Assembly: GCA_030068145.1 (NCBI GenBank)
Contig: JAPJBO010000718.1
Location: forward strand, 1 to 64,000
Length of the DNA: 64,000 bases
Direction: 5' to 3'
From: Diplonema papillatum
Lineage: Eukaryota > Euglenozoa > Diplonemea > Diplonemida > Diplonemidae
Below the pieces are notes generated by a model, which had not been told where the DNA came from, made no database searches, and was given only the letters and a program-made list of their open reading frames with translations. Shown here in pieces: positions 63,187 to 64,000 of this stretch. Numbering within the stretch: the first letter of the stretch is position 1; every line of letters begins with the position of its first letter. The position numbers and the translations under genes are program-made.

Positions 63187-63440
63187 GTAGTTGGCTGCCG
63201 GACAAGGTGTAGTTGGGGCTGCCGGACAAGGTGTAGTTGGACCAATCCAAAATAGCCAGGGGCCAACTACACCTTGTCCGGCAGCCAACTACACCTTGTC
63301 TGACAAGGTGTAGTTGGCTGCCGGACAAGGTGTAGTTGGGGGCTGCCGGACAAGGTGTAGTTGGACCAATCCAAAATAGCCAGGGGCCAACTACACCTTG
63401 TCCGGGAGCCCTAACTACACCTTGTCCGGCAGCCAACTAC
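63187..63440. repeat. 22-bp inverted arrays
   Basis: Two successive inverted pairs with cores at 63,242 and 63,366. Confidence 0.92.
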
Positions 63441-63651
63441 CATGCAGGGTCAAAACCTTGTGTCTTTTTAAAACGCTCCCGCGGAGCCGATGGACCCCAA
63501 AAAAAAAGTTGGAAAAAAAAAAATTTTGCTCAACTTCCTCAAAAATTACTGCAGAGTTTGTTCCAAACTTTAAAATTCAAAAAAACCATTTTTTTCCGGA
63601 ATTTTTTTTTTTGCCATTTTCAAAAAGACACAAGGTTTTGACCCTGCATGC
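63441..63651. mobile_element. MITE, complete copy with clear TSD
   Basis: 211 bp inside a 22-bp unit (CCAACTACACC). TSD CTAC on both sides. Confidence 0.95.
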
Positions 63652-63811
63652 TACACCTTGTCCGGCACCCAACTACACCTTGTCCGGCAGCCCTAACTAC
63701 ACCTTGTCCGGCACCCAACTACACCTTGTCCGGCACCCAACTACACCTTGTCCGGGAGCCCCAACTACACCTTGTCCGACAAGGTGTAGCTCGGACAAGG
63801 TGTAGACCCGC
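63652..63811. repeat. 22-bp array, outer right end
   Basis: Six forward units, then an inverted pair ending GGACAAGGTGTAGACCCGCC, the exact inverse of the left outer end at 59,877-59,896. Confidence 0.93.
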
Positions 63812-64000
63812 CTTCACATCCTGACCTGACCCTGACTTCTTCACACCAACCGAGAACTCATCGAACTCCAGGCATGTGTCTGGTCCGCCCAGAGGCAGAG
63901 CTGCTGCTTCAGTGAGCTTCTGACCATGGAGTGTGGCTTTTGCCAGAACCTTATTCAGTCTTGCATGTGTTGTTGGGCCCATGTAGACATTTGAGTCCTG
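63812..64000 (-). CDS. Partial ORF running off the window
   Basis: Minus frame open from the window edge: SNVYMGPTTHARLNKVLAKA, LPLGGPDTCLEFDEF, then GSGQDVKAG at the junction with the 22-bp element. The first codon lies outside the window. It may be the N-terminal side of the YR gene continued at 59,505-59,876 beyond the 3.9-kb insertion. No motif proves this. Confidence 0.4.

Overview
The window is from a nuclear eukaryotic genome, most likely a repeat-rich protist. Evidence: a roughly 10-kb single-exon gene for a four-domain voltage-gated cation channel fused to MORN repeats, no bacterial-style operons, (CA)n microsatellites, tRNA-like Pol III units, and remnants of hAT, MULE, piggyBac-like, non-LTR and tyrosine-recombinase (YR) retroelements. 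MORN fusions and large four-domain channels suit an alveolate (for example a chromerid), but that is only a guess from gene style. Host-type genes are few: the channel (31.6 to 21.3 kb, minus), a C5 cytosine DNA methyltransferase (36.9 to 34.9 kb, minus), a small secreted Cys-rich repeat protein (38.5 to 37.8 kb, minus) and a ZZ-finger/coiled-coil ORF (10.3-11.1 kb, plus).

Layout. 1-10.1 kb: tandem arrays (41-bp, two different 13-bp hairpin satellites, 29-31-bp units), mostly as inverted pairs. 10.1-16.8 kb: ZZ ORF, an inverted pair of 29-bp arrays, a broken hAT transposase between CAGTGTGAG inverted ends, and a MULE transposase fragment. 16.8-20.6 kb: two C-terminal non-LTR retrotransposon pieces with RNase H (one minus and decayed, one plus and open). 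20.6-21.3 kb: (CA)n. 21.3-31.6 kb: channel. 31.6-37.5 kb: channel 5' region with a 118-bp exon duplication, a polypurine tract and the methyltransferase. 37.5-42.6 kb: short GCTTAAATTT-type repeats in inverted orientation around the secreted-protein gene, a Gag-like ORF and a piggyBac-type zinc ribbon. 43.7-46.3 kb: non-LTR RT ORF. 46.3-54.7 kb: two YR retroelements (Gag, YR, RT-RNase H), one plus and one minus, among shared terminal repeats. 54.7-64 kb: a Cys/His-rich ORF, then a patchwork of about 19 copies of a roughly 210-bp MITE, inverted 22-bp arrays, 40-bp arrays, and a YR gene fragment split by insertions.

Two patterns stand out. First, at least six unrelated stretches are bracketed by inverted arrays of short tandem repeats, as in foldback elements. 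Several of the repeat families share an AATGGG/AATGGT core, so they may descend from one family. Second, the MITE family has clear ends (CATGCAGGGTC...GACCCTGCATG) and a 4-bp NTAN target duplication that can be read at several insertions into known repeats. The YR retroelements carry an unusual RT active-site box (W-I-D-N instead of Y-x-D-D) in both copies, a conserved ATGA Gag/YR overlap in three copies, and a conserved +1 frame change inside YR. Exon limits are uncertain throughout because splicing was judged by eye only.
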